The notes below the pieces were generated by a model, which saw only the letters and a program-made list of their open reading frames with translations, was not told the origin of the DNA and did no database searches. DNA of 64,000 nt from NCBI RefSeq assembly GCF_018449775.1, contig NZ_JAAVVB010000003.1, positions 1 to 64,000 on the forward strand. The letters run 5' to 3'. The DNA comes from Mucilaginibacter sp. dw_454 (lineage in GTDB: Bacteria; Bacteroidota; Bacteroidia; Sphingobacteriales; Sphingobacteriaceae). Below are positions 53,400 to 62,727 of this stretch, one piece after another. The first letter of the stretch is position 1, and every line of letters begins with the position of its first letter. The position numbers and the translations under genes were made by a program.

Positions 53400-53837
53400 G
53401 TGAATACGTTAAGTTACAAAACTGTCTCAGCCAACAAAAAAACCGTTAACAAACAATGGGTTGTTGTTGACGCGGAAGGCGAGATTTTGGGGCGCTTGTC
53501 TACTAAGATCGCAATGATCATTCGTGGAAAAAACAAGCCAGAATTTACCCCGAACGTAGACTGTGGTGATAATGTAATAGTTATCAACGCAGACAAGGTT
53601 AAGTTGACCGGAAACAAATTCAGCGATAAGCAGTATGTTTCATACACTGGTTATCCAGGTGGTCAGCGTTTCATTTCTCCTAAGGAGTTAATGGCAAAAC
53701 ATCCTACACGCGTAATTGAAAAAGCGGTACGTGGTATGTTACCTAAAAGTCGTTTGGGCAAAGCATTGTTTGGCAATCTGCACGTTTATGCAGGTACCAC
53801 ACACCCACATGAAGCTCAAAACCCGAAAGCCATTTAA
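53400..53837 (+). CDS. rplM: 50S ribosomal protein L13
   Basis: 145 aa. Family motifs KTVNKQWVVVDAEGEILGRLS, GKNKPEFTPNVDCGDNVIVINA and VRGMLPKSRLG are intact. The start is GTG 53400 (MNTLSYKTVSANKK), the usual N-terminus in this group. First gene of the rplM-rpsI-rpsB-tsf run, which is conserved in Bacteroidota. Confidence 0.97.
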   Translation: MNTLSYKTVSANKKTVNKQWVVVDAEGEILGRLSTKIAMIIRGKNKPEFTPNVDCGDNVIVINADKVKLTGNKFSDKQYVSYTGYPGGQRFISPKELMAKHPTRVIEKAVRGMLPKSRLGKALFGNLHVYAGTTHPHEAQNPKAI

Positions 53838-53859
53838 TTAAAAAACTAAGGAAAAAGAA

Positions 53860-54246
53860 ATGCCAACAACTAACACTTCAGGCAGAAGAAAAACAGCCGT
53901 TGCACGTATCTACCTTACTGATGGTAGCGGTGCAATTACCGTAAACGGTAAAGATTACAAAGAGTACTTCCCTACATTGCCATTGCAATACATCGTTACT
54001 CAGTCAACTGAGGTTTCTGGTTCAACCGGATTATTTGATGTAAAAGTAAATGTTGCAGGTGGCGGTGTAAAAGGACAGGCAGAAGCCGTTCGTTTAGCTA
54101 TTGCAAAAGCTATTGTTGAACTTGATGCTGATAAGAAACCTTCTTTACGCGCTAAAGGTTTAATGACACGTGATAACCGTATGGTTGAGCGTAAGAAACC
54201 AGGTCGTAAGAAAGCTCGTAAGAGATTCCAATTCAGTAAACGTTAA
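53860..54246 (+). CDS. rpsI: 30S ribosomal protein S9
   Basis: 128 aa. Complete S9 with GRRKTAVARIYL, DVKVNVAGGGVKGQAEAVRLAIAKA and the C-terminal ERKKPGRKKARKRFQFSKR tail that reaches the P-site tRNA. It follows rplM by 22 bases in the conserved pair order. Confidence 0.97.
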   Translation: MPTTNTSGRRKTAVARIYLTDGSGAITVNGKDYKEYFPTLPLQYIVTQSTEVSGSTGLFDVKVNVAGGGVKGQAEAVRLAIAKAIVELDADKKPSLRAKGLMTRDNRMVERKKPGRKKARKRFQFSKR

Positions 54247-54267
54247 TATTTTAAGGAGGACAACACA

Positions 54268-55137
54268 ATGGCAAGAACAACATACGACGAGTTACTGGAC
54301 GCAGGTGTACACTTTGGTCACCTTACCCGCAAATGGGATCCGAAAATGTCTCAGTACATTTTCATGGAGCGTAATGGTATCCACATTATCGATTTAAATA
54401 AAACCTTATCAAAGGTTGAAGAAGCTGCTGCAGCTATAAAACAAATTGTAAAATCAGGACGTAAAGTTTTATTCGTAGCTACTAAAAAGCAAGCGAAAGA
54501 CATCGTTGCTGAATATGCAAAAGGTGTAAACATGCCTTTCATCACAGAACGTTGGTTAGGTGGTATGTTAACTAACTTTGCTACGGTACGTAAGTCAATC
54601 AAAAAGATGTCTAACATCGACAAGTTGACTAAAGACGGTACTTACACTAACCTTTCTAAAAAAGAAAGATTGATGATTCAGCGTGAGCGCATCAAATTAG
54701 AAACTTTATTAGGTGGTATTGCTGATCTGAATCGCTTACCGGCTGCATTGTTTTTAATTGACGTTAAAAAAGAGCACATCGCAGTATCTGAAGCATTAAA
54801 GTTAAATATCCCAACCTTTGCAATGGTTGATACTAACTCTGATCCTTCAAACATCGATTTCCCTATCCCGGCTAATGATGACGCTACCAAATCAATTTCA
54901 TTGATCACCGGTATCATTATCAAAGCTATCGAAGAAGGTTTAGACGAGCGCAAACGCGAGAAAGACGACGAAGCAGAAAAAGAAGCAGCACAGGCAAAAG
55001 CGAAAGTTGATGCTCCGGAAGTTGCTGACAAAGCTACTCCGGCAGGCGAAGGCAAAAGAGTCCGCAAATCTCCGGTTGAAGCATCTGCTGCTATCGAAGA
55101 AGAAGCGCCAGCTGCTGCTGATACTACAGAAGAGTAA
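54268..55137 (+). CDS. rpsB: 30S ribosomal protein S2
   Basis: 289 aa. Core S2 with LLDAGVHFGHLTRKWDPKM, TKKQAKDIVAEYA, ERWLGGMLTNFATVRKSI and ANDDATKSI is normal. After about residue 230 a long Lys/Glu/Ala-rich, probably disordered tail of about 55 residues is present. This extension is known in several Bacteroidota. A GGAGG ribosome-binding site precedes the ATG, more obvious than in most genes here. Confidence 0.97.
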   Translation: MARTTYDELLDAGVHFGHLTRKWDPKMSQYIFMERNGIHIIDLNKTLSKVEEAAAAIKQIVKSGRKVLFVATKKQAKDIVAEYAKGVNMPFITERWLGGMLTNFATVRKSIKKMSNIDKLTKDGTYTNLSKKERLMIQRERIKLETLLGGIADLNRLPAALFLIDVKKEHIAVSEALKLNIPTFAMVDTNSDPSNIDFPIPANDDATKSISLITGIIIKAIEEGLDERKREKDDEAEKEAAQAKAKVDAPEVADKATPAGEGKRVRKSPVEASAAIEEEAPAAADTTEE

Positions 55138-55146
55138 TAATATTTA

Positions 55147-55201
55147 GTCGTAAGTCTTGAGCCTTTAGTCTTCATAGACTTTAGGAGTCAGGGCTTACGA
55201 C
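55147..55201. repeat. Hairpin between rpsB and tsf
   Basis: Long near-perfect inverted repeat, GTCGTAAGTCTTGAG...TTACGAC with inner TTTAGTCT/AGACTTTA, nine bases after the rpsB stop. It may reduce read-through into tsf. Confidence 0.7.
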
Positions 55202-55225
55202 TTTTAACTTATAATCAAAAACAAG

Positions 55226-56077
55226 ATGTCTACAGTACAAATCTCTGCATCAGATGTAAATAAACTGCGCCAGCAAACAGGTGCAGGTATGATGGATTGC
55301 AAAAAAGCTTTAACAGAAACCAATGGTGATTTTGAAGCTGCTATTGATTTTTTAAGAAAAAAAGGTGCTAAAGTAGCTGCCAGCCGTCAAGACCGCGAGT
55401 CTAACGAAGGTGTGGTTATTTCACGTACATCTGCCGATGGCAAACGCGGTGTGATCATCGAGTTAAACTGCGAAACTGATTTCGTAGCTAAAAATGCTGA
55501 TTTTGTTGCTTTTGCTAACGCGATTGCAAATGAAGCCGTTGAACAAGCTCCAAAATCATTGGAGGAATTAAATCAACTTACTATCGATATTGAAAATACA
55601 CGTTTAACAATTGCTGAGGCTTGCATTGACAAGACCGGTAAAATCGGCGAGAAAATCGGCGTATCTAAATACGAAGTTATTGAAGGCGATAAAGTTATTG
55701 CTTACATCCACGGTAATTTCCGTTTAGGTGTATTGGTTGGCTTAAGCAAAAACGTTGATGGTGCTGACGAAGCAGGTAAAGACGTTGCTATGCAAATTGC
55801 TGCAATGAACCCGGTTGCTATTGATAAAGATGGTGTTGACGCTACCACTATTGAGCGCGAATTGGAAATTGCTAAAGAGCAAATCCGTGCAGAAGGTAAA
55901 CCAGAAGCAATGGTTGAAAAAATTGCTGCCGGCAAACTGAATAAATTTTACAAAGACTCAACCCTGTTAAACCAGGAGTTTGTTAAGGATTCTTCAAAAA
56001 GCGTAGCTCAATTTTTAGATACGGTTGAAAAGGGCCTTACGGTAACAGCCTTTAAGCGAGTGGCTTTAGGAGCTTAA
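55226..56077 (+). CDS. tsf: Elongation factor Ts
   Basis: 283 aa. N-terminal UBA-like domain with VNKLRQQTGAGMMDCKKAL, then the core SNEGVVI, LNCETDFVAKNADFVAF and two subdomains. Exchanges GDP for GTP on EF-Tu. Length is normal. Follows rpsB after a hairpin and is closed by a terminator. Confidence 0.97.
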   Translation: MSTVQISASDVNKLRQQTGAGMMDCKKALTETNGDFEAAIDFLRKKGAKVAASRQDRESNEGVVISRTSADGKRGVIIELNCETDFVAKNADFVAFANAIANEAVEQAPKSLEELNQLTIDIENTRLTIAEACIDKTGKIGEKIGVSKYEVIEGDKVIAYIHGNFRLGVLVGLSKNVDGADEAGKDVAMQIAAMNPVAIDKDGVDATTIERELEIAKEQIRAEGKPEAMVEKIAAGKLNKFYKDSTLLNQEFVKDSSKSVAQFLDTVEKGLTVTAFKRVALGA

Positions 56078-56085
56078 TCATATTT

Positions 56086-56117
56086 AATCCCCCGATATTA
56101 TCGGGGGATTTTTTTTG
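56086..56117 (+). terminator. Rho-independent terminator after tsf
   Basis: Perfect hairpin AATCCCCCGATA/TATCGGGGGATT followed by eight T residues. Confidence 0.9.
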
Positions 56118-56162
56118 ACCTTATTTTTGCGAACGCAATCATTGCGTTCAATATCAAACTGT

Positions 56163-56187
56163 AGAGACGCAATATTTTGCGTCTTTG
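56163..56187. repeat. GAGACGCAATATTTTGCGTCT palindrome
   Basis: Near-palindrome, second copy of the word found at 53013-53032; both lie in gaps beside translation genes. Confidence 0.6.
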
Positions 56188-56243
56188 TAGTGAATACCAA
56201 CATGCGGGAGACGAAATTAGACCCCGGCAATTAAACTGATCGA

Positions 56244-57365
56244 ATGAAAACGGCTTTACATAATTTTAGGCTGATAACTGATGGTGAAATCACCGGCGGG
56301 AATGCTGTTGTTATTGAAGACGGAAAGATCATTGACGTCATAGCGGATACTCAAATTCCTAATGACGCTGAAAAAATCGACTTAAATAATAATTACCTGG
56401 CGGCAGGTTTGATTGATCTGCAGGTTTATGGCAGCGGAGGCAAATTATTAGGAGAAATATACAAGGAAGAAGCCCTTGCCCAAATGGAGGCCGACTTCTT
56501 GACACAAGGTACCACCGGTTTCCTGGCTACCATTGGCACCAACAGCGACGAACTTTTTGAAAAAGTTATTATCGCAGCCAAAAATTACCGTGATAACAGT
56601 ATCGGTAATTTTTTAGGTCTGCATTTGGAAGGTCCTTTTCTAAATCCGCTACGCAAAGGTGCACACCTGGCTGAGTTTATGCACAAGGCCCCGCTTGATA
56701 AAGTAAAACGATGGCTCGACCTGGGGGATGGTGTTATTAAAATGATGACTATAGCACCCGAGTTACAGGATGATGAGGTAATCAATTACCTTAATGATCA
56801 CGGTGTGATCTTATCGTCCGGCCATAGCAATGCAACTTATAAAGAAGGTAAATCTTTTCTAAACAACCCGGTAAGAGCAGTAACGCATTTGTATAATGCC
56901 ATGCCGCAGATGCATCACCGCGAGCCTGGTTATATACCCGCGATTTTTGAAGAGCGGCCCTATGCCAGCATTGTTGCCGACGGTGTGCATGTTGACTTTG
57001 CAATGGTACGTTTGGCTAAACGCGAATTGGGCGATAAGCTTTTCCTGATAACCGACGCTGTCACCGAAACTACCGAGGGGATCTATCCGTTGCACGAATT
57101 GCGCGGTAACCATTATGTAATGCCGCCCCATTATACCTTATCTGGCTCATGCTTAACTATGCTGAAAGCGGTACAAAACTGCGTGGAGCACGTAGGCATT
57201 GATTTGGCAGAAGCTATTAATATGGCCTCGCTTTATCCGGCCCAATTAATAGGCGTTGCTAATAAAGGGAAGGTTGAAAAAGGCTGTATTGCGGATTTGA
57301 TTGTGTTTGACGATGCGTATAAGGTTGAGGCCGTAGTACTCAATGGCGTAATAAAAACTACATAA
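56244..57365 (+). CDS. nagA: N-acetylglucosamine-6-phosphate deacetylase
   Basis: 373 aa amidohydrolase. Motifs: AAGLIDLQVYGSGG, HLEGPFLNPLRKGAH, the metal-binding SSGHSNATY, HLYNAMPQMHHREPG, IVADGVHVD and TDAV. It removes the acetyl group from GlcNAc-6-P in amino-sugar recycling. Length is normal. It lies alone between tsf and pyrH; no nagB is adjacent. Confidence 0.92.
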   Translation: MKTALHNFRLITDGEITGGNAVVIEDGKIIDVIADTQIPNDAEKIDLNNNYLAAGLIDLQVYGSGGKLLGEIYKEEALAQMEADFLTQGTTGFLATIGTNSDELFEKVIIAAKNYRDNSIGNFLGLHLEGPFLNPLRKGAHLAEFMHKAPLDKVKRWLDLGDGVIKMMTIAPELQDDEVINYLNDHGVILSSGHSNATYKEGKSFLNNPVRAVTHLYNAMPQMHHREPGYIPAIFEERPYASIVADGVHVDFAMVRLAKRELGDKLFLITDAVTETTEGIYPLHELRGNHYVMPPHYTLSGSCLTMLKAVQNCVEHVGIDLAEAINMASLYPAQLIGVANKGKVEKGCIADLIVFDDAYKVEAVVLNGVIKTT

Positions 57366-57390
57366 AATTTTAACAATAGCTTTAAATACA

Positions 57391-57398
57391 TATTTTTG
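57391..57398 (+). promoter_or_regulatory. Candidate -7 box (TATTTTTG) for pyrH
   Basis: Exact TAnnTTTG, 18 bases before the ATG. Its last bases overlap the TTG at 57396 that could otherwise be read as a start, which supports ATG 57417. Confidence 0.5.
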
Positions 57399-57416
57399 AC
57401 AAACTCCACGACATCC

Positions 57417-58121
57417 ATGAAATACAAAAGAATTTTATTGAAACTGAGCGGCGAATCTTTGATGGGCGACAGGCAGTATGGCATTGACAACAAGCAGGTT
57501 ATGCAATATGCACACGACATTAAAAACGTTTACGATAAAGGCATTGAGATAGCGGTTGTGGTAGGTGGAGGCAATATTTTCAGAGGCCTTAGTGCCGAAA
57601 AATCGGGCATGGAACGCGCGCAAGCCGACTACATGGGGATGTTGGCCACAGTGATTAACTGTATGGCGCTGCAAAACGCATTAGAGAATGTTGGTGTTGA
57701 AACCCGTCTGCAATCGGCGATTAAAATGGAACAGATCTGCGAGCCTTATATCCGCCGTCGTGCTATGCATCATCTGGAAGTTGGTAAAATTGTGATATTT
57801 GGCGCGGGTACCGGTAACCCATATTTTACTACGGATACTGCCGCTTCACTGCGTGCTATTGAGATCAAAGCTGACGTAGTATTGAAAGGCACCCGTGTTG
57901 ACGGAATTTACACCGCCGACCCGGAAAAAGACCCAACCGCAACCCGTTACGACGAAATATCTTTTCAGGAAGTATATGACAAAGGCCTTAACGTGATGGA
58001 CATGACCGCCATAACCCTTTGCCAGGAAAATAAATTACCCATCATAGTATTTGATATGAACAAGCCGGGCAATTTCATGAAAATTGCCGACGGCGAACCT
58101 ATTGGTACGTTGGTGAGATAG
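57417..58121 (+). CDS. pyrH: UMP kinase
   Basis: 234 aa amino-acid-kinase fold. [26 protein letters not shown], the regulatory/UMP-site region [31 protein letters not shown] and [12 protein letters not shown] are all intact. Makes UDP from UMP. The frame can start at TTG 57396 but ATG 57417 is conserved. It is close to frr, as in many bacteria, with a lipocalin gene between. Confidence 0.97.
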   Translation: MKYKRILLKLSGESLMGDRQYGIDNKQVMQYAHDIKNVYDKGIEIAVVVGGGNIFRGLSAEKSGMERAQADYMGMLATVINCMALQNALENVGVETRLQSAIKMEQICEPYIRRRAMHHLEVGKIVIFGAGTGNPYFTTDTAASLRAIEIKADVVLKGTRVDGIYTADPEKDPTATRYDEISFQEVYDKGLNVMDMTAITLCQENKLPIIVFDMNKPGNFMKIADGEPIGTLVR

Positions 58122-58207
58122 AGGGTTTACATTCCTCAGATTACTAAGTATTAAAAATCTTCATAACACGTGGCTGCGTAAATCATTAAAATTTACCGCT
58201 ATTTGTT

Positions 58208-58711
58208 ATGAAGATTTTTGCTTTTATATCGCTGCTTTGGCTAACTGTTGTATTGCCCGGCAATAACAAACCGGTAGACAAAGTTGACTTGAATCGCTAC
58301 GCGGGTAAATGGTATTCCCTTTACTCAATACCCACTATGTTTGATAAAGGTACCCGCGAAACCACCACCACTTATACTTTAAATAAAGACGGCTATTACA
58401 ATGTTGTCACCACCGCGAAAAAAGGCGAGGATAACGAACTGCATACCTACACCTCTAAGCTTTTCCCGATAGCCGAAGATAATAACGCGCAAATGAAGGC
58501 CCAGTTTATCTGGCCTATTAAGGTTGATTATTGGGTGATAGACGTGGCGCCCGATTACTCTTATGTAGTAGTTGGCCACCCAGACCATAAATTTCTGTTC
58601 ATTATGAGCCGTAAACCAACTTTAGACAAAAAGATTTACGAAGCATTGGTTGCTAAATGCAAAGAGATGGGCTACCCGGTAGAAAAATTGACTGCACAGT
58701 ATCATGATTAA
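58208..58711 (+). CDS. Lipocalin family protein (Blc-like), 167 aa
   Basis: Hydrophobic signal sequence MKIFAFISLLWLTVVLPG and a lipocalin barrel with GKWYSLYSIPTMFDKG (GxW motif), a central strand set and SYVVVGHPDHKFLFIMSRKP. No lipobox Cys, so it is periplasmic or secreted, unlike E. coli Blc. Such proteins bind fatty acids or hydrophobic ligands; sits between pyrH and frr without evident functional link. Confidence 0.87.
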   Translation: MKIFAFISLLWLTVVLPGNNKPVDKVDLNRYAGKWYSLYSIPTMFDKGTRETTTTYTLNKDGYYNVVTTAKKGEDNELHTYTSKLFPIAEDNNAQMKAQFIWPIKVDYWVIDVAPDYSYVVVGHPDHKFLFIMSRKPTLDKKIYEALVAKCKEMGYPVEKLTAQYHD

Positions 58712-58880
58712 GGTTTATCATCATATGGCTAACAGGTATCTGGCGTATCAGCATAATTTGATAGCGGCTTTATTGCAGTGGTAGAAGCTTCTTCTCAAAA
58801 AATCAAGTTTAAAAACATTTTTAGGTTAAATTGCTTAATGGAAGAGCCTAAGATTAATAAGGCTATTTCATAGATTTTAC

Positions 58881-58888
58881 TATTTTTG
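58881..58888 (+). promoter_or_regulatory. Candidate -7 box (TATTTTTG) for frr
   Basis: Exact TAnnTTTG, 16 bases before the ATG of frr. The 193-base gap before it (58712-58904) holds nothing else I can identify. Confidence 0.5.
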
Positions 58889-58904
58889 TCAAAAAAATAA
58901 AGCA

Positions 58905-59468
58905 ATGAGCGAACTCGTTAAAAAACAAATAACCGATGCTAAAGCTGCCATGGATCGCGCGATTGAACATGCAGATAACGAGCTAAATAAAATACGTGCC
59001 GGTAAAGCAAGCCCATCAATGTTAGATGATGTATATGTTGATTACTATGGTACTGCAACTCCCTTAAGCCAGGTAGGTAGTGTTAATACACCCGATGCCC
59101 GTACTATCGTAGTACAGCCATGGGAAAAATCTTTATTGAGCGCTATAGAGAAGGCTATCATGGAAGCTAATTTGGGTGTTAACCCGCAGAATGATGGGGT
59201 GATCATTCGTATCAATGTCCCTCCTTTGACAGAAGAGCGCCGCCGCGATCTGGTAAAGAAAGCTAAAGGCGAAGCTGAAAATGGCAAAATAGCTATCCGT
59301 AATGTGCGCAAAGACGCTAACGAAAAAATCAGAAAGCTAAAAACTGAAGGTGTATCAGAAGATGAAATGAAAACAGGCGAAGCCGAAGTTCAAAAGCTGA
59401 CAGACAGCTATATAGTTAAAGTAGACCAACTATCAGAAGCTAAAGAAAAAGATATTATGACAGTGTAA
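58905..59468 (+). CDS. frr: Ribosome recycling factor
   Basis: 187 aa. Standard two-domain RRF: N-terminal helix, IRAGKASPSMLDDVYVDYYGTATPLSQVGSV, VNPQNDGVIIRINVPPLTEERRRDLVKKAK and a C-terminal helix. Splits post-termination 70S complexes with EF-G. Ended by a strong terminator. Confidence 0.97.
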   Translation: MSELVKKQITDAKAAMDRAIEHADNELNKIRAGKASPSMLDDVYVDYYGTATPLSQVGSVNTPDARTIVVQPWEKSLLSAIEKAIMEANLGVNPQNDGVIIRINVPPLTEERRRDLVKKAKGEAENGKIAIRNVRKDANEKIRKLKTEGVSEDEMKTGEAEVQKLTDSYIVKVDQLSEAKEKDIMTV

Positions 59469-59490
59469 AATATCCATTAATTGTCAAATT

Positions 59491-59526
59491 AAAGGGAATG
59501 AGCTACTTAGCCATTCCCTTTTTTTA
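59491..59526 (+). terminator. Rho-independent terminator after frr
   Basis: Hairpin AAAGGGAATG/CATTCCCTTT followed by T-run, 23 bases after the stop. Confidence 0.9.
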
Positions 59527-59540
59527 TTTTTGGGCCATAT

Positions 59541-61307
59541 ATGAAAATACTTTTATCATACTTACAAAAATACCGTTGGACAGTAGTTTTTGCACTCATC
59601 CTTGCGGGTCTTAATATTGGGTTTTCATTGGTAGATCCATTGATAACAGGCAAGTTAATAGACAATTATATAACGCCTAAAGATAGCCCCTTGTTTACTT
59701 ACGAATATAGATTACATGGTGCATTAATACTAATTAGTATTGGAATTGGTGCAGCTATGGTGTCGCGTATAGCAAAAAATTTTCAGGATTATTATACCAA
59801 TATTATCGTACTAAAAACCGGCGCGCAAATGTATGGCGATGGTTTGAAACATTCTCTAGAATTACCTTACCAGGTTTTTGAAGATCAGCGTAGCGGCGAA
59901 ACGCTGGGCATTTTGCAAAAATTGAGAATTGACTGCGAAAAGTTTATAACATCGTTTATTGCTACACTATTTGTGAGCGTGGTAGGCATTGTATTTGTGA
60001 TTGTCTACTCCTTAAAAGTAAACTATCAGGTAACGTTGGTATATTTTGCTTCCATGCCTGTAATTGCTATTGTAAGCACATTGCTGAGCCGTCGTATCAA
60101 AAAAATACAAGGCACCATTGTTAAAGAAACAACAGCACTGGCGGGTTCGACTACCGAATCATTACGTAACATTGAGTTGGTAAAAAGCCTGGGTTTAGCT
60201 AAGCAAGAAATAGAGCGCTTAAACAAAACAACTTATAAGATCCTGGATCTGGAACTCAGGAAAGTGAAATTTGTGCGAAGCATGAGCTTTGTACAAGGTA
60301 CCGTAGTAAACCTTGTACGTAGTGCAATGATCGTGGTTTTATTGATGCTGATATTTAAGCATACTTTAACATTAGGTAATTATATCCAGTTTTTGTTTTA
60401 CTCATTCTTTTTGTTTAACCCTTTACAGGAGCTAGGTAATGTAGTGCAATCATGGCGTGAGGCACAGGTGTCGTTAGGTAATTTCAAAGCTATTTTGGAA
60501 ACTCCAATAGATATAAAACCGGCAAAGCCGGTATTGGTTGAAAAAATTGGAAAATTAACTTTTGATGGTGTAACCTTTAAGCACCTCACTGCAAACCGTA
60601 ATGCGCTTAACCAAATCAATTTTGAAACTAAAATGGGCGAAACCATCGCTTTTGTTGGTCCGTCTGGTTCTGGTAAAACAACGTTAGTTAAATTGCTGGT
60701 AGGTTTATATCAACCGTTAGAAGGTGGCATTAGTTATAATGATATTGACAGCAAAGAGATAGATCTTGATCAACTGCGCGAAAAGGTGGGTTTTGTAACG
60801 CAGGATACACAGCTGTTTTCAGGTAGTATCCGTGAAAACTTACTGTTCGTTCGCCCGGATGCCAGCGACGAGGAATGTTTGAATGTGCTGGACCGTGCAG
60901 CCTGCCAAACACTAATGGCTCGTGCGTCGCAAGGTTTAGACACCGTAATTGGCGAGGGTGGCGTGAAAGTATCCGGTGGTGAGAAACAACGTTTGTCTAT
61001 TGCACGCGCTTTGTTGCGCAGACCGGATCTTTTGGTGTTTGATGAGGCAACATCGTCATTAGATTCACTAACTGAGGAGGAGATCACCGAGACTATTAAA
61101 GACGTATCAGAGTTTAATAATCATATAACTATCCTGATTGCTCACCGTTTGTCGACCATTATGCATGCCGATAGGGTATATGTATTGGAAAAAGGCCGCA
61201 TTATTGAATCAGGTAAACACACAGAACTGCTTGATCAAAAAGGTTTATACTACGCCATGTGGAGGCAGCAGATTGGCGAGAAACATACTTTAGAAGTAGA
61301 AGGATAA
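59541..61307 (+). CDS. ABC exporter, fused permease and ATPase, 588 aa
   Basis: Half-transporter: six membrane helices (about 15-310), then the nucleotide-binding domain with Walker A VGPSGSGKTTLV, Q-loop VTQDTQLF, signature VSGGEKQRLS, Walker B LLVFDEATS and the switch His in IAHRLST. It acts as a homodimer to export lipids, peptides or drugs (MsbA-like layout); the substrate is not known. A TATTTTTG box at 59525-59532 lies nine bases before the ATG, between the frr terminator and the gene. A bidirectional hairpin follows. Confidence 0.93.
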   Translation: MKILLSYLQKYRWTVVFALILAGLNIGFSLVDPLITGKLIDNYITPKDSPLFTYEYRLHGALILISIGIGAAMVSRIAKNFQDYYTNIIVLKTGAQMYGDGLKHSLELPYQVFEDQRSGETLGILQKLRIDCEKFITSFIATLFVSVVGIVFVIVYSLKVNYQVTLVYFASMPVIAIVSTLLSRRIKKIQGTIVKETTALAGSTTESLRNIELVKSLGLAKQEIERLNKTTYKILDLELRKVKFVRSMSFVQGTVVNLVRSAMIVVLLMLIFKHTLTLGNYIQFLFYSFFLFNPLQELGNVVQSWREAQVSLGNFKAILETPIDIKPAKPVLVEKIGKLTFDGVTFKHLTANRNALNQINFETKMGETIAFVGPSGSGKTTLVKLLVGLYQPLEGGISYNDIDSKEIDLDQLREKVGFVTQDTQLFSGSIRENLLFVRPDASDEECLNVLDRAACQTLMARASQGLDTVIGEGGVKVSGGEKQRLSIARALLRRPDLLVFDEATSSLDSLTEEEITETIKDVSEFNNHITILIAHRLSTIMHADRVYVLEKGRIIESGKHTELLDQKGLYYAMWRQQIGEKHTLEVEG

Positions 61308-61319
61308 TCAGACCATCAT

Positions 61320-61350
61320 AAAAAAGCCCTTTCAATTTGAAAGGGCTTCA
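61320..61350. terminator. Bidirectional terminator between ABC exporter and MFS genes
   Basis: Hairpin AAGCCCTTTCAA/TTGAAAGGGCTT flanked by A-rich and T-rich sides, serving both convergent genes. Confidence 0.85.
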
Positions 61351-61354
61351 TTGT

Positions 61355-62653
61355 TTATATACTTAGCTCTTCTTTAACCTCCGGAGCGGAGATTTCATTG
61401 AGCGATAACGGGATCAACTTTTTGGTTTTGAAATAAGTAATGCTGACGATCAATAGCGTCATGCTACCACCAAATAGCACGGATGGTACCGTCCCCAGTA
61501 ATCTAGCCGCAGTGCCCGATTCGAAAGCACCGATCTCATTAGACGAACCGATGAACATTTGATTTACTGCAGATACCCGGCCGCGCATACTGTCGGGGGT
61601 TAACAACTGCATGATGGTGCCACGGATCAATACGCTGATGCTGTCAAATCCGCCCTCGGTAAATAAGAATAATAACGACAGGTAGAAGTTGCGCGATAAA
61701 GCAAAGCAAATAATAGATAAACCGAATCCGGTAACTGCTATCAACAAGTTGCGCCAGGGCTTGCCCATTGGTGAGATACGTGCCATGGCCAGCATTACCA
61801 ACACAGCACCTAAAGATGAAGTCGCACGCATGATACCTAGTCCTTGCGGACCGACGTGTAATATTTCATTTGCAAATACCGGCAACAAGGCTACCGCGCC
61901 ACCAAAAAACACCGAGAACAGGTCAAGGCTCATAGCGCCGATCATCATTTTGTTATGAAACACAAAGTGTATGCCCTCTGATAAACTTTGCCAGATACTT
62001 TCTTTTGGGGTATATATGGGTGGGTATCGCTTTAAAAAGAAAACGCAGACCAATGCTACGGTTAAAAAGATGATAATAACGCTAAATGTTACTGTTATAC
62101 CGTAAAATCCATAAAGCAAGCCACCTACAAGCGGACCTAAAATCGATGCTATTTGCCAGCTTGAGCTGTTCCAGCTGCTGGAGTTTGGATAAACCTCTTT
62201 AGGTACACTGTGCGCCATAATGGTAAATGCTGCCGGGTTATAAAATGCCCGGGCTACACCATTGCAAAAAACCATTACATATAATATTGGGATGATCCAG
62301 CCGGCATGAATATAGGCCGACATGCTTTTTAGGGTGATAGTAAACATCACTATGGACGAAAATAAAACCGCAAAAAATACAAATAGCAGCATCTTTTTCT
62401 TTTCGGACTTATCTGCAATGTAACCGCCATACAGCGCAATGCCGATAGATGGTATAGCTTCGCTTAGCCCGATTAACCCCAAGGCAAAAGCACTCTTGGT
62501 TAACTGGTAAACATAAAAGCCCAAAATAACGGCTTGCATTTGGTAAGCAAAGGTGAAGAAAAACTTCATGCCCAGGTATGAGCGAAAATCTTTATAACGA
62601 AGAGCTATAAAAGAATCTTTAGGAGGTAAAGGTTGACTATCAGAATCTGCCAT
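61355..62653 (-). CDS. MFS transporter (MFS_3-type), 432 aa
   Basis: Twelve predicted helices with MFS loop motifs (GGYIADKSEKKKM between helices 2 and 3; RGRVSAVNQM in the second half). Related to the EntS/DHA3 group of exporters of siderophores, macrolides and unknown compounds. Substrate unknown. A TAAATTTG -7 box (62658-62665) ends only five bases before the ATG. It is convergent with the ABC exporter and downstream of recG. Confidence 0.9.
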   Translation of the reverse strand: MADSDSQPLPPKDSFIALRYKDFRSYLGMKFFFTFAYQMQAVILGFYVYQLTKSAFALGLIGLSEAIPSIGIALYGGYIADKSEKKKMLLFVFFAVLFSSIVMFTITLKSMSAYIHAGWIIPILYVMVFCNGVARAFYNPAAFTIMAHSVPKEVYPNSSSWNSSSWQIASILGPLVGGLLYGFYGITVTFSVIIIFLTVALVCVFFLKRYPPIYTPKESIWQSLSEGIHFVFHNKMMIGAMSLDLFSVFFGGAVALLPVFANEILHVGPQGLGIMRATSSLGAVLVMLAMARISPMGKPWRNLLIAVTGFGLSIICFALSRNFYLSLLFLFTEGGFDSISVLIRGTIMQLLTPDSMRGRVSAVNQMFIGSSNEIGAFESGTAARLLGTVPSVLFGGSMTLLIVSITYFKTKKLIPLSLNEISAPEVKEELSI

Positions 62654-62657
62654 GCGG

Positions 62658-62665
62658 CAAATTTA
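62658..62665 (-). promoter_or_regulatory. Candidate -7 box (TAAATTTG) for the MFS gene
   Basis: Exact TAnnTTTG on the minus strand very near the ATG, without clear -33 TTG. Confidence 0.4.
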
Positions 62666-62727
62666 CGATTCGGCAACTAAGATTTTAGATTATTTGATTT
62701 TTAGACAGTAAGATTATAGTTAGCGGC

